Positions 46,492-61,900 of a stretch of 64,000 nt of DNA are shown piece by piece. The first letter of the stretch is position 1. Every line of letters begins with the position of its first letter. Below the pieces are notes generated by a model that worked only from the letters and a program-made list of their open reading frames with translations, had not been told where the DNA came from and did no database searches. The stretch spans positions 2,724,040-2,788,039 of the forward strand of contig RPFO01000017.1 of NCBI GenBank assembly GCA_009746045.1, in the 5' to 3' direction. The position numbers were made by a program, and so were the translations under genes. Origin of the DNA: Mesostigma viride (Eukaryota; Streptophyta; Mesostigmatophyceae; Mesostigmatales; Mesostigmataceae).

Positions 46492-46505
46492 TGCATGACA
46501 CGCAA

Positions 46506-46928
46506 GTACTTACTTAATGCTCCCAGCATCCTCTCAAGCAACCTCTCAGCAGCCTGGAAGGCACATTTGTGTGCACGGTCCTTGTGCAGTCATGCACGGC
46601 ACACTTACTAGCAGAGACTCGTAATGGCATCTAATGTCCACAGGTGCAATACAACACCAGCCTGGCAGCTAGCTGGCATATACATATAGCGAATGCGGCA
46701 ATCGGTGCTAAGCATGGGCGACGTAGGCAGAGTAAAATATTCTGTCAAACCTATGGCGGTTGACAACACATTGCCAACATCGATAATGCATTATGCACAT
46801 GCTAGCATGCATCGATCTAGTTGAAGGAGCGTAGGAGCTTGTGACCATTAGTATTTAGTAATTAAAACACGCGGTCCCGTTGGGGACCATCTCCAGAGGA
46901 ATGACCACGACCGGTAGAGTTTTGGCAC
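46506..46928. other. Spacer between LINE B and the EamA gene end
   Basis: No ORF or repeat recognised. The minus-strand EamA gene ends at 46929, so its 3' UTR and polyadenylation site should lie here. Confidence 0.35.
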
Positions 46929-49900
46929 CTAGTCTTCCTTCCCTGCGGCCTTGGCATGCTTGCCGTCACTATCAAGGCTCGCCACGTAGCCACCCGCGAC
47001 GATGGCGAGGCCCCCAAGAAACATCTGTGGCCCGAGCTGTTCTCCCAGAAACAGGATGGATATGAGGGAGGCCCAGATCGGTTGCGTGGTATAGATGATC
47101 TGCAGACAGGCATCAGGAACAGACCACGGAAAACAACATCAACAGCGATTGCAGAAAAAAACACACTGATCAGTTTCCAAATGTCATGAAATACAATGGG
47201 TGAGGACTCAGCTCACTCATACAGCGCGAGAATATTTCGCTAAACACCGCCCTGTGACGGGTAGCCTACATGGATCCTGGCTTAGCAGCAAAGTCTCAGC
47301 CTCCTAAACGATCCAGGTAAGGTTTCAGCCCAGAACTGACAAGAAATAGTGTAGCCTAGGGGACATGGACGGTAGGCCTAGAACTCAACCATTGTTGCGG
47401 TTCGATGCGCACAACATAGGTGCTACGAGAGCTCCAAGCAGCACCATTGGTGGGGACACAATGTCCAGCGTACAACCAAGGCTGGCAGAACCCGCCTACA
47501 TCAGTAATGTGTGAGGCCAGGCCTGCATGGGTACATGGCATGCACCCACATCACACAGTCACAAAGGGTTACAAAGCAACCACCGAATACGATGGGTTGC
47601 AGATGGCAGTACCACAGCATCTGATGTGTAAGGCAAGCGTGTGGGCCACCTCTGTCAGAGCAAACAACCCTTACATCTCACCCTTGTTTTCTGTCATTGT
47701 TGACCTACAAGCCCAGCTGCTGCATGGCCTGGAACGAGGCAGTCTGCCTATCTCTGTGGTCCAGTTTCTTTAATGGCAGGACGATTGGAGTTGACCCACG
47801 TACTTCTCATGGAAGTGGCGGGCATGGTGGTGGTGCGACCATGGGCTGGCGAAACGCTCTCAAAGAGCAAAAAGCAACTCCAGGGATTCAACTGAATCAA
47901 CTCCAATGTGATGCTCACCTGCCATTTTTTTCCGCTGAACGAAGCAGCCAATGAGCTGTACACTATACGCCACTAGCTGTATAGTACATTATACACCACA
48001 CACCACTAGCAATATATCCTATCCACCAGATGCCACTAGCTACATGTAGTATGTAACATACACCAGTAACTATATAGAGTATACTCCATACGCCACTAGC
48101 TACATAAACTACACACTATCGAATCCAGTAACATGCCAAAGGAATTCACTGTAATTTGGTTGATACTCCGGTTACGAGGTGCTGGCTTGTGGAGGTCCAG
48201 AGTGCAGCCGTGGTCAACCTGGAGTCACCTTTGCACGGCTTCCGCCGTTGCGTGACCCAGTGAGTAGTACTCCTACTCACATTCGCACCCATGGGGCTAG
48301 CAGTTAGATTCGATCCACTGGTTCATATTGGGGAATTTCGGACGCACTTGCACCGCTCTCCCGTAAAGAGCTTTTTCACAGTTGGCTATAGCTTGGGATG
48401 CCTTCGGATCAGGAGACCCCTAGAGTCGCGAAATCGTGCAAGAGGTCCTGTGTTCGAATCCGGTATCGTACCAACAAATTTTACATTACTCCAGCGATGG
48501 AACACACCTGGGCTTCTGGTGCAGACACCAGCCGCTGGCCCCTGGTCTCCAACAGGTCCGCCAGGGCCGTGGGGCCCAGGGCCAGCCACAGGATTCCCAG
48601 CCATACGTGAGGCTCACTGGCCCATGATGGCAGGCTGAGCCCCGTGATGCTGCCAGTAGATAGGGCAGGAAGCTCTTCCGCCGCGTTGATGCCCACCCAT
48701 GAGGCCGATGCGAATTGGGCCACTAGTAGAGCTGGGCAAGACAGCCAGGAAGGGCGAGGATGGGGGGGAGTGCATGCTGCGTGTTCATGCAATATAGGTG
48801 GAGGGCTCTTCTGTCCAAAGAGGCACTAATTTTGTGGGTCAGGATCCCAGTGACGACGCACAAAGCGAGGCCAATGTGCTAAGCTGGCACGCCGGCCTGC
48901 CACGCATGATGATGGCGAATGAACACAAGTAGTGGCTGCCAGTAAGCGAGACATCTGGCCTCAGCCATGTACGCCATCCGTTACTCAAGTAGCAACCCAT
49001 GGCTACGGAACGCCCATTACTCCAATAGCAACCCGTGGCTACGGAACATCCATTACTCCAATGCCAACCCATGGCTACGGAACACCCATTACTCCAATAC
49101 CAACCCATGGCTACGGAACACCCATTACTCCAATAGCAACCCATGGCTACGGAACACCCATTACTCCAATACCAACCCATGGCTACGGAACACCCATTAC
49201 TCCAATAGCAACCCATGGCTACGGAACACCCATTACTCCAATAGCAACCCATGGCTACGGAACACCCATTACTCCAATAGCAACCCATGGCTACGGAACA
49301 CCCATTACTCCAATAGCAACCCATGGCTACGGAACACCCATTACTCCAATAGCAACCCGTGGCTACGGAACACCCATTACTCCAATACCAACCCATGGCT
49401 ACGGAACACCCATTACTCCAATACCAACCCATGGCTACGGAACACCCATTACTCCAATACCAACCCATGGCTACGGAACACCCATTACTCCAATGCCAAC
49501 CCATGGCTACGGAACACCCATTACTCCAATGCCAACCCATGGCTACGGAACACCCATTACTCCAATACCAACCCATGGCTACGGAACACCCATTACTCCA
49601 ATAGCAACCCGTGGCTACGGAACATCCATTACTCCAATACCAACCCATGGCTACGGAACGCCCATTACTCCAATACCAACCCATGGCTACGGAACACCCA
49701 TTACTCCAATAGCAACCCATGGCTACGGAACACCCATTACTCCAATAGCAACCCATGGCTACGGAACACCCATTACTCCAATAGCAACCCGTGGCTACGG
49801 AACACCCATTACTCCAATACCAACCCATGGCTACGGAACACCCATTACTCCAATAGCAACCCATGGCTACGGAACACCCATTACTCCAATACCAACCCAT

Positions 49901-52900
49901 GGCTACGGAACGCCCATTACTCCAATACCAACCCATGGCTACGGAACACCCATTACTCCAATAGCAACCCATGGCTACGGAACACCCATTACTCCAATAG
50001 CAACCCATGGCTACGGAACACCCATTACTCCAATAGCAACCCATGGCTACGGAACACCCATTACTCCAATAGCAACCCATGGCTACGGAACACCCATTAC
50101 TCCAATACCAACCCATGGCTACGGAACACCCATTACTCCAATAGCAACCCATGGCTACGGAACACCCATTACTCCAATACCAACCCGTGGCTACGGAACA
50201 TCCATTACTCCAATACCAACCCATGGCTACGGAACACCCATTACTCCAATAGCAACCCATGGCTACGGAACACCCATTACTCCAATAGCAACCCATGGCT
50301 ACGGAACACCCATTACTCCAATAGCAACCCATGGCTACGGAACACCCATTACTCCAATAGCAACCCATGGCTACGGAACACCCATTACTCCAATAGCAAC
50401 CCATGGCTACGGAACGCCCATTACTCCAATACCAACCCATGGCTACGGAACACCCATTACTCCAATACCAACCCATGGCTACGGAACGCCCATTACTCCA
50501 ATACCAACCCATGGCTACGGAACACCCATTACTCCAATACCAACCCATGGCTACGGAACGCCCATTACTCCAATACCAACCCATGGCTACGGAACACCCA
50601 TTACTCCAATAGCAACCCATGGCTACGGAACATCCGTTACTCCAATACCAACCCATGGCTACGGAACACCCATTACTCCAATAGCAACCCATGGCTACGG
50701 AACACCCATTACTCCAATAGCAACCCATGGCTACGGAACGCCCATTACTCCAATAGCAACCCATGGCTACGGAACACCCATTACTCCAATAGCAACCCAT
50801 GGCTACGGAACACCCATTACTCCAATAGCAACCCATGGCTACGGAACACCCATTACTCCAATAGCAACCCATGGCTACGGAACACCCATTACTCCAATAG
50901 CAACCCATGGCTACGGAACACCCATTACTCCAATACCAACCCATGGCTACGGAACACCCATTACTCCAATAGCAACCCATGGCTACGGAACACCCATTAC
51001 TCCAATAGCAACCCATGGCTACGGAACGCCCATTACTCCAATAGCAACCCATGGCTACGGAACACCCATTACTCCAATAGCAACCCATGGCTACGGAACA
51101 CCCATTACTCCAATAGCAACCCATGGCTACGGAACACCCATTACTCCAATAGCAACCCATGGCTACGGAACACCCATTACTCCAATAGCAACCCATGGCT
51201 ACGGAACACCCATTACTCCAATACCAACCCATGGCTACGGAACACCCATTACTCCAATAGCAACCCATGGCTACGGAACGCCCATTACTCCAATAGCAAC
51301 CCATGGCTACGGAACACCCATTACTCCAATAGCAACCCATGGCTACGGAACACCCATTACTCCAATAGCAACCCATGGCTACGGAACACCCATTACTCCA
51401 ATAGCAACCCATGGCTACGGAACACCCATTACTCCAATACCAACCCATGGCTACGGAACACCCATTACTCCAATAGCAACCCATGGCTACGGAACACCCA
51501 TTACTCCAATAGCAACCCATGGCTACGGAACGCCCATTACTCCAATAGCAACCCATGGCTACGGAACACCCATTACTCCAATAGCAACCCATGGCTACGG
51601 AACACCCATTACTCCAATAGCAACCCATGGCTACGGAACACCCATTACTCCAATAGCAACCCATGGCTACGGAACACCCATTACTCCAATGCCAACCCAT
51701 GGCTACGGAACACCCATTACTCCAATAGCAACCCATGGCTACGGAACACCCATTACTCCAATACCAACCCATGGCTACGGAACACCCATTACTCCAATAG
51801 CAACCCATGGCTACGGAACACCCATTACTCCAATACCAACCCATGGCTACGGAACACCCATTACTCCAATAGCAACCCATGGCTACGGAACGCCCATTAC
51901 TCCAATACCAACCCATGGCTACGGAACACCCATTACTCCAATAGCAACCCATGGCTACGGAACACCCATTACTCCAATAGCAACCCATGGCTACGGAACA
52001 CCCATTACTCCAATAGCAACCCATGGCTACGGAACACCCATTACTCCAATACCAACCCATGGCTACGGAACACCCATTACTCCAATAGCAACCCATGGCT
52101 ACGGAACACCCATTACTCCAATAGCAACCCATGGCTACGGAACACCCATTACTCCAATAGCAACCCATGGCTACGGAACGCCCATTACTCCAATACCAAC
52201 CCATGGCTACGGAACACCCATTACTCCAATAGCAACCCATGGCTACGGAACACCCATTACTCCAATACCAACCCATGGCTACGGAACACCCATTACTCCA
52301 ATAGCAACCCATGGCTACGGAACGCCCATTACTCCAATAGCAACCCATGGCTACGGAACACCCATTACTCCAATAGCAACCCATGGCTACGGAACACCCA
52401 TTACTCCAATAGCAACCCATGGCTACGGAACACCCATTACTCCAATAGCAACCCATGGCTACGGAACACCCATTACTCCAATAGCAACCCATGGCTACGG
52501 AACACCCATTACTCCAATACCAACCCATGGCTACGGAACACCCATTACTCCAATAGCAACCCATGGCTACGGAACACCCATTACTCCAATAGCAACCCAT
52601 GGCTACGGAACGCCCATTACTCCAATAGCAACCCATGGCTACGGAACACCCATTACTCCAATAGCAACCCATGGCTACGGAACACCCATTACTCCAATAG
52701 CAACCCATGGCTACGGAACACCCATTACTCCAATAGCAACCCATGGCTACGGAACACCCATTACTCCAATGCAACCCATGGCTACGGAACACCCATTACT
52801 CCAATAGCAACCCATGGCTACGGAACACCCATTACTCCAATACCAACCCATGGCTACGGAACACCCATTACTCCAATAGCAACCCATGGCTACGGAACAC

Positions 52901-55900
52901 CCATTACTCCAATAGCAACCCATGGCTACGGAACACCCATTACTCCAATAGCAACCCATGGCTACGGAACACCCATTACTCCAATACCAACCCATGGCTA
53001 CGGAACACCCATTACTCCAATAGCAACCCATGGCTACGGAACACCCATTACTCCAATAGCAACCCATGGCTACGGAACACCCATTACTCCAATAGCAACC
53101 CATGGCTACGGAACGCCCATTACTCCAATAGCAACCCATGGCTACGGAACGCCCATTACTCCAATAGCAACCCATGGCTACGGAACACCCATTACTCCAA
53201 TAGCAACCCATGGCTACGGAACACCCATTACTCCAATAGCAACCCATGGCTACGGAACACCCATTACTCCAATACCAACCCATGGCTACGGAACACCCAT
53301 TACTCCAATAGCAACCCATGGCTACGGAACACCCATTACTCCAATACCAACCCATGGCTACGGAACACCCATTACTCCAATAGCAACCCATGGCTACGGA
53401 ACACCCATTACTCCAATACCAACCCATGGCTACGGAACACCCATTACTCCAATAGCAACCCATGGCTACGGAACGCCCATTACTCCAATAGCAACCCATG
53501 GCTACGGAACACCCATTACTCCAATAGCAACCCATGGCTACGGAACACCCATTACTCCAATAGCAACCCATGGCTACGGAACACCCATTACTCCAATAGC
53601 AACCCATGGCTACGGAACACCCATTACTCCAATAGCAACCCATGGCTACGGAACACCCATTACTCCAATACCAACCCATGGCTACGGAACACCCATTACT
53701 CCAATAGCAACCCATGGCTACGGAACACCCATTACTCCAATAGCAACCCATGGCTACGGAACGCCCATTACTCCAATAGCAACCCATGGCTACGGAACAC
53801 CCATTACTCCAATAGCAACCCATGGCTACGGAACACCCATTACTCCAATAGCAACCCATGGCTACGGAACACCCATTACTCCAATAGCAACCCATGGCTA
53901 CGGAACACCCATTACTCCAATAGCAACCCATGGCTACGGAACACCCATTACTCCAATACCAACCCATGGCTACGGAACACCCATTACTCCAATAGCAACC
54001 CATGGCTACGGAACGCCCATTACTCCAATAGCAACCCATGGCTACGGAACACCCATTACTCCAATAGCAACCCATGGCTACGGAACACCCATTACTCCAA
54101 TAGCAACCCATGGCTACGGAACACCCATTACTCCAATAGCAACCCATGGCTACGGAACACCCATTACTCCAATACCAACCCATGGCTACGGAACACCCAT
54201 TACTCCAATAGCAACCCATGGCTACGGAACACCCATTACTCCAATAGCAACCCATGGCTACGGAACGCCCATTACTCCAATAGCAACCCATGGCTACGGA
54301 ACACCCATTACTCCAATAGCAACCCATGGCTACGGAACACCCATTACTCCAATAGCAACCCATGGCTACGGAACACCCATTACTCCAATAGCAACCCATG
54401 GCTACGGAACACCCATTACTCCAATAGCAACCCATGGCTACGGAACACCCATTACTCCAATACCAACCCATGGCTACGGAACACCCATTACTCCAATAGC
54501 AACCCATGGCTACGGAACACCCATTACTCCAATAGCAACCCATGGCTACGGAACACCCATTACTCCAATAGCAACCCATGGCTACGGAACGCCCATTACT
54601 CCAATAGCAACCCATGGCTACGGAACGCCCATTACTCCAATAGCAACCCATGGCTACGGAACACCCATTACTCCAATAGCAACCCATGGCTACGGAACAC
54701 CCATTACTCCAATAGCAACCCATGGGTACGGAACACCCATTACTCCAATACCAACCTGGCTACGGAACACCCATTACTCCAATAGCAACCCATGGCTACG
54801 GAACACCCATTACTCCAATACCAACCCATGGCTACGGAACACCCATTACTCCAATAGCAACCCATGGCTACGGAACACCCATTACTCCAATACCAACCCA
54901 TGGCTACGGAACACCCATTACTCCAATAGCAACCCATGGCTACGGAACGCCCATTACTCCAATAGCAACCCATGGCTACGGAACACCCATTACTCCAATA
55001 GCAACCCATGGCTACGGAACACCCATTACTCCAATAGCAACCCATGGCTACGGAACACCCATTACTCCAATAGCAACCCATGGCTACGGAACACCCATTA
55101 CTCCAATAGCAACCCATGGCTACGGAACACCCATTACTCCAATACCAACCCATGGCTACGGAACACCCATTACTCCAATAGCAACCCATGGCTACGGAAC
55201 ACCCATTACTCCAATAGCAACCCATGGCTACGGAACGCCCATTACTCCAATAGCAACCCATGGCTACGGAACACCCATTACTCCAATAGCAACCCATGGC
55301 TACGGAACACCCATTACTCCAATAGCAACCCATGGCTACGGAACACCCATTACTCCAATAGCAACCCATGGCTACGGAACACCCATTACTCCAATAGCAA
55401 CCCATGGCTACGGAACACCCATTACTCCAATACCAACCCATGGCTACGGAACACCCATTACTCCAATAGCAACCCATGGCTACGGAACGCCCATTACTCC
55501 AATAGCAACCCATGGCTACGGAACACCCATTACTCCAATAGCAACCCATGGCTACGGAACACCCATTACTCCAATAGCAACCCATGGCTACGGAACACCC
55601 ATTACTCCAATAGCAACCCATGGCTACGGAACACCCATTACTCCAATACCAACCCATGGCTACGGAACACCCATTACTCCAATAGCAACCCATGGCTACG
55701 GAACACCCATTACTCCAATAGCAACCCATGGCTACGGAACGCCCATTACTCCAATAGCAACCCATGGCTACGGAACACCCATTACTCCAATAGCAACCCA
55801 TGGCTACGGAACACCCATTACTCCAATAGCAACCCATGGCTACGGAACACCCATTACTCCAATAGCAACCCATGGCTACGGAACACCCATTACTCCAATG

Positions 55901-58900
55901 CCAACCCATGGCTACGGAACACCCATTACTCCAATAGCAACCCATGGCTACGGAACACCCATTACTCCAATACCAACCCATGGCTACGGAACACCCATTA
56001 CTCCAATAGCAACCCATGGCTACGGAACACCCATTACTCCAATAGCAACCCATGGCTACGGAACACCCATTACTCCAATAGCAACCCATGGCTACGGAAC
56101 ACCCATTACTCCAATACCAACCCGTGGCTACGGAACATCCATTACTCCAATGCCAACCCATGGCTACGGAACACCCATTACTCCAATACCAACCCATGGC
56201 TACGGAACACCCATTACTCCAATACCAACCCATGGCTACGGAACACCCATTACTCCAATACCAACCCATGGCTACGGAACACCCATTACTCCAATAGCAA
56301 CCCATGGCTACGGAACACCCATTACTCCAATGCCAACCCATGGCTACGGAACGCCCATTACTCCAATACCAACCCATGGCTACGGAACACCCATTACTCC
56401 AATAGCAACCCATGGCTACGGAACACCCATTACTCCAATGCCAACCCATGGCTACGGAACACCCATTACTCCAATAGCAACCCATGGCTACGGAACACCC
56501 ATTACTCCAATGCCAACCCATGGCTACGGAACGCCCATTACTCCAATACCAACCCATGGCTACGGAACACCCATTACTCCAATAGCAACCCATGGCTACG
56601 GAACACCCATTACTCCAATAGCAACCCATGGCTACGGAACACCCATTACTCCAATAGCAACCCATGGCTACGGAACACCCATTACTCCAATAGCAACCCA
56701 TGGGTACGGAACGCCCATTACTCCAATACCAACCCATGGCTACGGAACACCCATTACTCCAATAGCAACCCATGGCTACGGAACACCCATTACTCCAATG
56801 CCAACCCATGGCTACGGAACGCCCATTACTCCAATACCAACCCATGGCTACGGAACACCCATTACTCCAATAGCAACCCATGGCTACGGAACACCCATTA
56901 CTCCAATAGCAACCCATGGCTACGGAACACCCATTACTCCAATAGCAACCCATGGCTACGGAACACCCATTACTCCAATACCAACCCATGGCTACGGAAC
57001 ACCCATTACTCCAATAGCAACCCATGGGTACGGAACGCCCATTACTCCAATACCAACCCATGGCTACGGAACACCCATTACTCCAATAGCAACCCATGGC
57101 TACGGAACACCCATTACTCCAATAGCAACCCATGGGTACGGAACGCCCATTACTCCAATAGCAACCCATGGCTACGGAACGCCCATTACTCCAATAGCAA
57201 CCCATGGCTACGGAACACCCATTACTCCAATAGCAACCCATGGCTACGGAACACCCATTACTCCAATACCAACCCATGGCTACGGAACACCCATTACTCC
57301 AATAGCAACCCATGGCTACGGAACACCCATTACTCCAATACCAACCCATGGCTACGGAACACCCATTACTCCAATAGCAACCCATGGCTACGGAACACCC
57401 ATTACTCCAATACCAACCCATGGCTACGGAACACCCATTACTCCAATACCAACCTATGGCTACGGAACACCCATTACTCCAATAGCAACCCATGGCTACG
57501 GAACACCCATTACTCCAATAGCAACCCATGGCTACGGAACACCCATTACTCCAATAGCAACCCATGGGTACGGAACATCCATCGCTCACGGATACAGCCG
57601 GCGCAGCCACGTTTGCACATTCCAGCCCTGAACATGGTGGCCAAGGTTCTAAGGTACCAAAAATAACAGTATAAATGCTCTCCCAACGGAGGCACGTGAA
57701 TGAATGAATGAATGACGTCAAGCTGTTGCCATGCAGCAGCATGGCCCTTGACAGCTGGAAGTCCTACCCAGCCGCCAGCAACATCCCAGACCGATTCCCA
57801 CCTTCCTACTTTGTGTACTGGTGGTTCTTCCCATTAACTAGTAGTTGGTGAGAAAAACAACACTCGCCATCTAGGCAGACACACGCCTCGCCTCAAAAGA
57901 TCGCAAACAAAACTATTTTTAATTTTCCAGCAAATTTCCAGCATGTCATTGATGCCCTGTATCGTTCAGAAATGCAGGCCGCCACAAGACATTGACACAC
58001 TCACCCAGGGCAATACCCGCCGCACAAATCAGCTTGGCGGCGGTGAGCTGTGTTGCTGGTAGGCGGCCCGCATGGATGCCCAGGCGTACCTGACGCGGCA
58101 TGGGGGTTGAGGTAGCAAGTTAGTGGGAAAATCAAAGAGCAATTTCATGAGCGTATACTACTATATTGCGGTGCCCATTATCAGCTTTATGACCAAGCAA
58201 CAACAACACTTGGTTGGGGTTCCCAGCATACACGGTCATGGCATGCAGGACAAGCCACAAGGGGGAGCCCCTGAAGTTTCTAGTACATTTCTCTTCTACA
58301 GCAGCAGGCAGTCCGATGTCAGACGTCAGCATGACATCAGAGGTTTGCACAGGGAAAATGAATGCAGGTCAAACATGGGATGGGGATGGGGACATGCCAT
58401 GCTGCCATGCACACAAAGGGGTAAGAAAAGGAAAAGCACTGCCCCCAAAGTAAGCGACCTCAAGTCATCAGCAACCAACCCCATGGCCGCCACACCATCA
58501 CGGATTAGTCACTGGCATCCCTCACCGTGTAGAGCGAGTAGAACACGGCACCCAGGAGCACCGCCAGGTCACCCAGGCCGAGCCCAGCCCACGAGGCAAC
58601 AAGCGGGGCACTCGCATCCATGGAGACCTCCGCACTCTGGCTGGCGGACATGACGAGCACACCCGCGAACGCCAGCAGGCAGGACACCCAGATGCGGGGG
58701 GACACGTGCTGCCCTCCCAGGGAGGCCATGGCAGGGACCAGCACAGAGCATGTCTGGATGAGGAAGGACGCGCGCACGGCCGAGGTCAGGCCGAGGCCCC
58801 ACGTCTGCGGCACCACATGCCAGGGGGTGTGAGGGGGGTAAGGGGGGTAAGGGGGGTAAGGGGGGCAAGGGGGGCAAGGGGGGCAAGACATGCTAAAGAT

Positions 58901-61900
58901 TATGCCGTGAGTTTGGCTGTTGAATCGAGTACTAGCGAGGATGCATGGTTATTACAAGCATGGCCATTCAATGCAATTTTATCACGAGCACAGTCACTAC
59001 AAGGAAATGACAAGCACGCTGTTGTATGCAGCATGAGGGCGATTGGCTGATTGTGTATACACGTTGGAGGTTCACCGTGCCCCTGGGCGACGATGAGGTG
59101 GTGACAGCTGGCAGACCGCCGCAGCACACCCTGCCCAACCACCCAGCTCTTCATCTGTCTAGCACGCACAGTCAAGCCCATGTCTGCTAGAAAAGTTTGC
59201 GGCTCTCGCGGTTTGTGGGCACGCTCTGCAGTGGGTCACTGTACCCTTTGATGGTGACATTATACTCGATACAGTCTAGCTGCTCAGACGAGCAAAATGA
59301 TCAACCAGCAATTCTTTGGACAAAAACAAAATATGCCATCGCGAAATGCTGGCTAGATACCATCCAAAAGGCACTTGCCTGATGTGCGAGCGCAGGAGGC
59401 GTGAGGAGACGAGGGTGACTTGGGGTGACAATGTGGTCTCCGTTCCTTGACAACCACTAAGCGTTGCCGATACGGTGGTCAACATGCTACTTCTGGATAA
59501 TGGTGACCAACCATGATAGAAAAGGAATCTGGTACTGTGGGGGAGGGGGGGGGGGGAGGAGCAGTGTGGTGGCGGCGGCGGCAGCGGCGGTGGCAGCGGC
59601 AGCGGAGTTGGGGGTTGGGGTTTCAGGTGCCCGCACATGGCCATGAAACACTACTGTACCTGTGCCAGGGACCCCAGCGTGCTCCACAGAGCCAGTTCCA
59701 GCCCAGCGGCAGCCAGTTGCCCCCCCTGGTGGCTTTCGCTTGGTGTCTTCCCCATCAGGGCCGGGTCACCCCCAGGGGGTGCGGGTTCCCCCTGGCTGCC
59801 GGCTCCCACTTCCCCAGCGCCATCTTTGTCCGCTTGTTTGTTGCTTCGCAGAAGCACGGGAATGTAGAGCAAGGCCGCAAGGCCTGCATGAGGGGTTCGT
59901 TCCATAAATTGGCATGTGGGTGGGCGCACGAAGTATGTGCAGGGCAGATAATGTCCATGTCGGAGTGTGACGGCAAAAAACACTGTCAACGCTAAGTAAT
60001 CCAGAGCATAAATCGATCTAACCTAAGGTATGTATCTTTCCCCGGGTGGCACTAGGTGTAACCTTGTAAGATACTGCCGACCCCTAAGACTAGGTACTGC
60101 CGAGGTACCTTGTAAAGTGCTGTCAACCCCTACGACACGACGAGAAGGAGGGAGGGTGCCCGGGCTTCTCTCACTACCAGGAGGCAGGCCACAGCGCTGG
60201 GAAGGATGAAACATTGGCAGCGGCGCACTAATGCTGACCACGTACGACAGAGAACGCCACAAACCAGGGGCCCCAACAAACAAGGGCCTACAAGAAAATG
60301 CAACAAGCAGATGATGGTCGTAGCAGATGCCACAAGCATATGTGGTTGTAATGCGGTGCTGGAAAGGCGTTCCACCTGAGAGCAACGCAGTCTACCAAGT
60401 ACAGGAGAGAATTAGGGAAAGGGTGCCCATTGTTCGTAGTTTGCGCGAAAAAGGCATGCTTAAGCACGTACCCGACCTTAGAACGGTCAGATCGTTGGCC
60501 GACGGCGGGCTATTCGCCGAGTACACGAACTTCAGAGCAGGGCCAAATGTCCCCCACAGCAAAGGCACGCATAGGAGGAACATCCTGACACCGCCGCGGG
60601 CGCCGTACCGTACGGCCTGATCGCACCCCCACGAACGACAACTATTCCTGAAATCCTGCGGAGCCGCGAGTTACGGCCCGTAACCGCTCGCCTGAACGCC
60701 GTCACACCCTCCTAAGATCGAGTGTCAGCAGTTCTGAACGGAATCTGAATTCAGCAAAATGCGCGAGAAATGCCGGGGGGCATATACGGCTGATTAACAT
60801 TTCCCGTTCATTCTGAACACTAGAGATTTCCCGTTCAGTCTGAACCCTTAGTAAATCAAGTAGGATGTTTGGAGAGAGATCCTTCCCGTAGTAACAAGTT
60901 AATCAGCCGTATATAAACTTTATACTACTATATTGCGGTGCCCATTATCAGCTTTATGACCAAGCAACAACAACACTTGGTTGGGGTTCCCAGCATACAC
61001 GGTCATGGCATGCAGGACAAGCCACAAGGGGGAGCCCCTGAAGTTTCTAGTACATTTCTCTTCTACAGCAGCAGGCAGTCCGATGTCAGACGTCAGCATG
61101 ACATCAGAGGTTTGCACAGGGAAAATGAATGCAGGTCAAACATGGGATGGGGATGGGGACATGCCATGCTGCCATGCACACAAAGGGGTAAGAAAAGGAA
61201 AAGCACTGCCCCCAAAGTAAGCGACCTCAAGTCATCAGCAACCAACCCCATGGCCGCCACACCATCACGGATTAGTCACTGGCATCCCTCACCGTGTAGA
61301 GCGAGTAGAACACGGCACCCAGGAGCACCGCCAGGTCACCCAGGCCGAGCCCAGCCCACGAGGCAACAAGCGGGGCACTCGCATCCATGGAGACCTCCGC
61401 ACTCTGGCTGGCGGACATGACGAGCACACCCGCGAACGCCAGCAGGCAGGACACCCAGATGCGGGGGGACACGTGCTGCCCTCCCAGGGAGGCCATGGCA
61501 GGGACCAGCACAGAGCATGTCTGGATGAGGAAGGACGCGCGCACGGCCGAGGTCAGGCCGAGGCCCCACGTCTGCGGCACCACATGCCAGGGGGTGTGAG
61601 GGGGGTAAGGGGGTAAGGGGGTAAGGGGGGCAAGGGGGGCAAGGGGGGCAAGACATGCTAAAGATTATGCCGTGAGTTTGGCTGTTGAATCGAGTACTAG
61701 CGAGGATGCATGGTTATTACAAGCATGGCCATTCAATGCAATTTTATCACGAGCACAGTCACTACAAGGAAATGACAAGCACGCTGTTGTATGCAGCATG
61801 AGGGCGATTGGCTGATTGTGTATACACGTTGGAGGTTCACCGTGCCCCTGGGCGACGATGAGGTGGTGACAGCTGGCAGACCGCCGCAGCACACCCTGCC

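Noticed and set aside
48967..57666. A 2899-codon plus-strand ORF and 658-1317-codon minus-strand ORFs
   Set aside because: They are products of a 36-bp satellite divisible by three; several frames on both strands are open at once and no start context or domain exists.
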